Part shown: piece after piece, positions 13,863 through 13,901 of the stretch
Numbering within the stretch: the first letter of the stretch is position 1
Layout of the letters: each line of letters begins with the position of its first letter
From: Candidatus Omnitrophota bacterium
GTDB lineage: Bacteria > Omnitrophota > Koll11 > Zapsychrales > Fredricksoniimonadaceae
DNA: 13,901 nt
Direction of reading: 5' to 3'
Assembly: GCA_015233705.1 (NCBI GenBank)
Contig: JADFXE010000031.1
Coordinates: 1 to 13,901 of the forward strand
Position numbers and translations under genes: made by a program
The notes under the pieces: generated by a model
Databases searched by the model: none
Told to the model about the DNA's origin: nothing
What the model saw: only the letters and a program-made list of their open reading frames with translations

Positions 13863-13901
13863 AAAAGTAGACACTTTTTGCCGAATTTTTGATTTAAAAG
13901 T
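13863..13901. repeat. Cluster of AAAAGT/ACTTTT boxes upstream of the tandem promoters
   Basis: AAAAGT (13863-13868) and ACTTTT (13873-13878) make a perfect inverted repeat with 4-base spacing. The direct copy TTAAAAGT recurs at 13861 and at 13894, the window edge. The arrangement upstream of two promoters could be an activator or repressor site, but the bases are AT-rich and the pattern could be chance. Confidence 0.35.

Noticed and set aside
13861..13901. Possible CRISPR or phage repeat array at the right edge
   Set aside because: Only short AT-rich boxes with unequal spacing; no repeat-spacer pattern.

Overview
The window looks like chromosomal DNA of a Gram-negative-type, probably anaerobic or microaerophilic bacterium. 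The signs are a lipobox lipoprotein, Sec signal peptides, sigma70-like promoters, moderately GC-rich coding DNA and a stand-alone flavodiiron protein. The mix of two-repeat periplasmic proteins, coiled-coil membrane proteins and a LacI/GPH sugar locus would fit a PVC-related or candidate phylum such as Omnitrophota, but this is a guess from gene style; nothing here is a taxonomic marker. Only the first gene is on the + strand; everything from 1784 onward is on the - strand. No tRNA, rRNA, CRISPR array, insertion sequence or integrase was seen. No gap between genes exceeds about 165 bases.

Layout. (1) 73-1728, +: a SulP-type anion transporter with a STAS tail; its frame stays open to the left edge of the window. 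(2) 5017 down to 1784, -: a tightly packed four-gene unit: a short MscS-like channel that lacks the cytoplasmic cage domain, a flavodiiron protein (O2/NO reductase), a cation diffusion facilitator and a DedA/VTT membrane protein. The genes overlap by 4 and 1 bases (11-base gap after the channel), and a hairpin plus T-tract terminator follows. (3) 6977-5100, -: mnmG for tRNA wobble uridine modification, bounded by hairpins on both sides. (4) 12043 down to 7054, -: a membrane-anchored coiled-coil protein followed after 7 bases by a LacI-family repressor with a GTG start. After a new promoter come a GPH-family sugar:cation symporter and an unrecognised protein with glycosyltransferase-A-like features. 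(5) 13737 down to 12193, -: a secreted protein built from two 132-residue repeats and a lipoprotein with a carbohydrate-binding-like domain, driven by one or two good promoters at the right edge.

How the genes may work together. The channel/FDP/CDF/DedA unit reads as a membrane and oxidative or nitrosative stress operon: gas detoxification in the cytoplasm, metal export, and two integral membrane proteins for envelope homeostasis. The LacI-GPH-unknown group reads as a sugar-responsive uptake locus, unusual in carrying no glycoside hydrolase or sugar kinase and instead a possible nucleotide-sugar-using enzyme. The two-repeat protein and CBM-like lipoprotein are probably co-expressed envelope proteins. 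The best candidates for something undescribed are the unknown 312-residue protein with its transporter, the repeat-protein/lipoprotein pair, the trimmed channel in the flavodiiron operon, and the palindrome at the lacI-type gene start.
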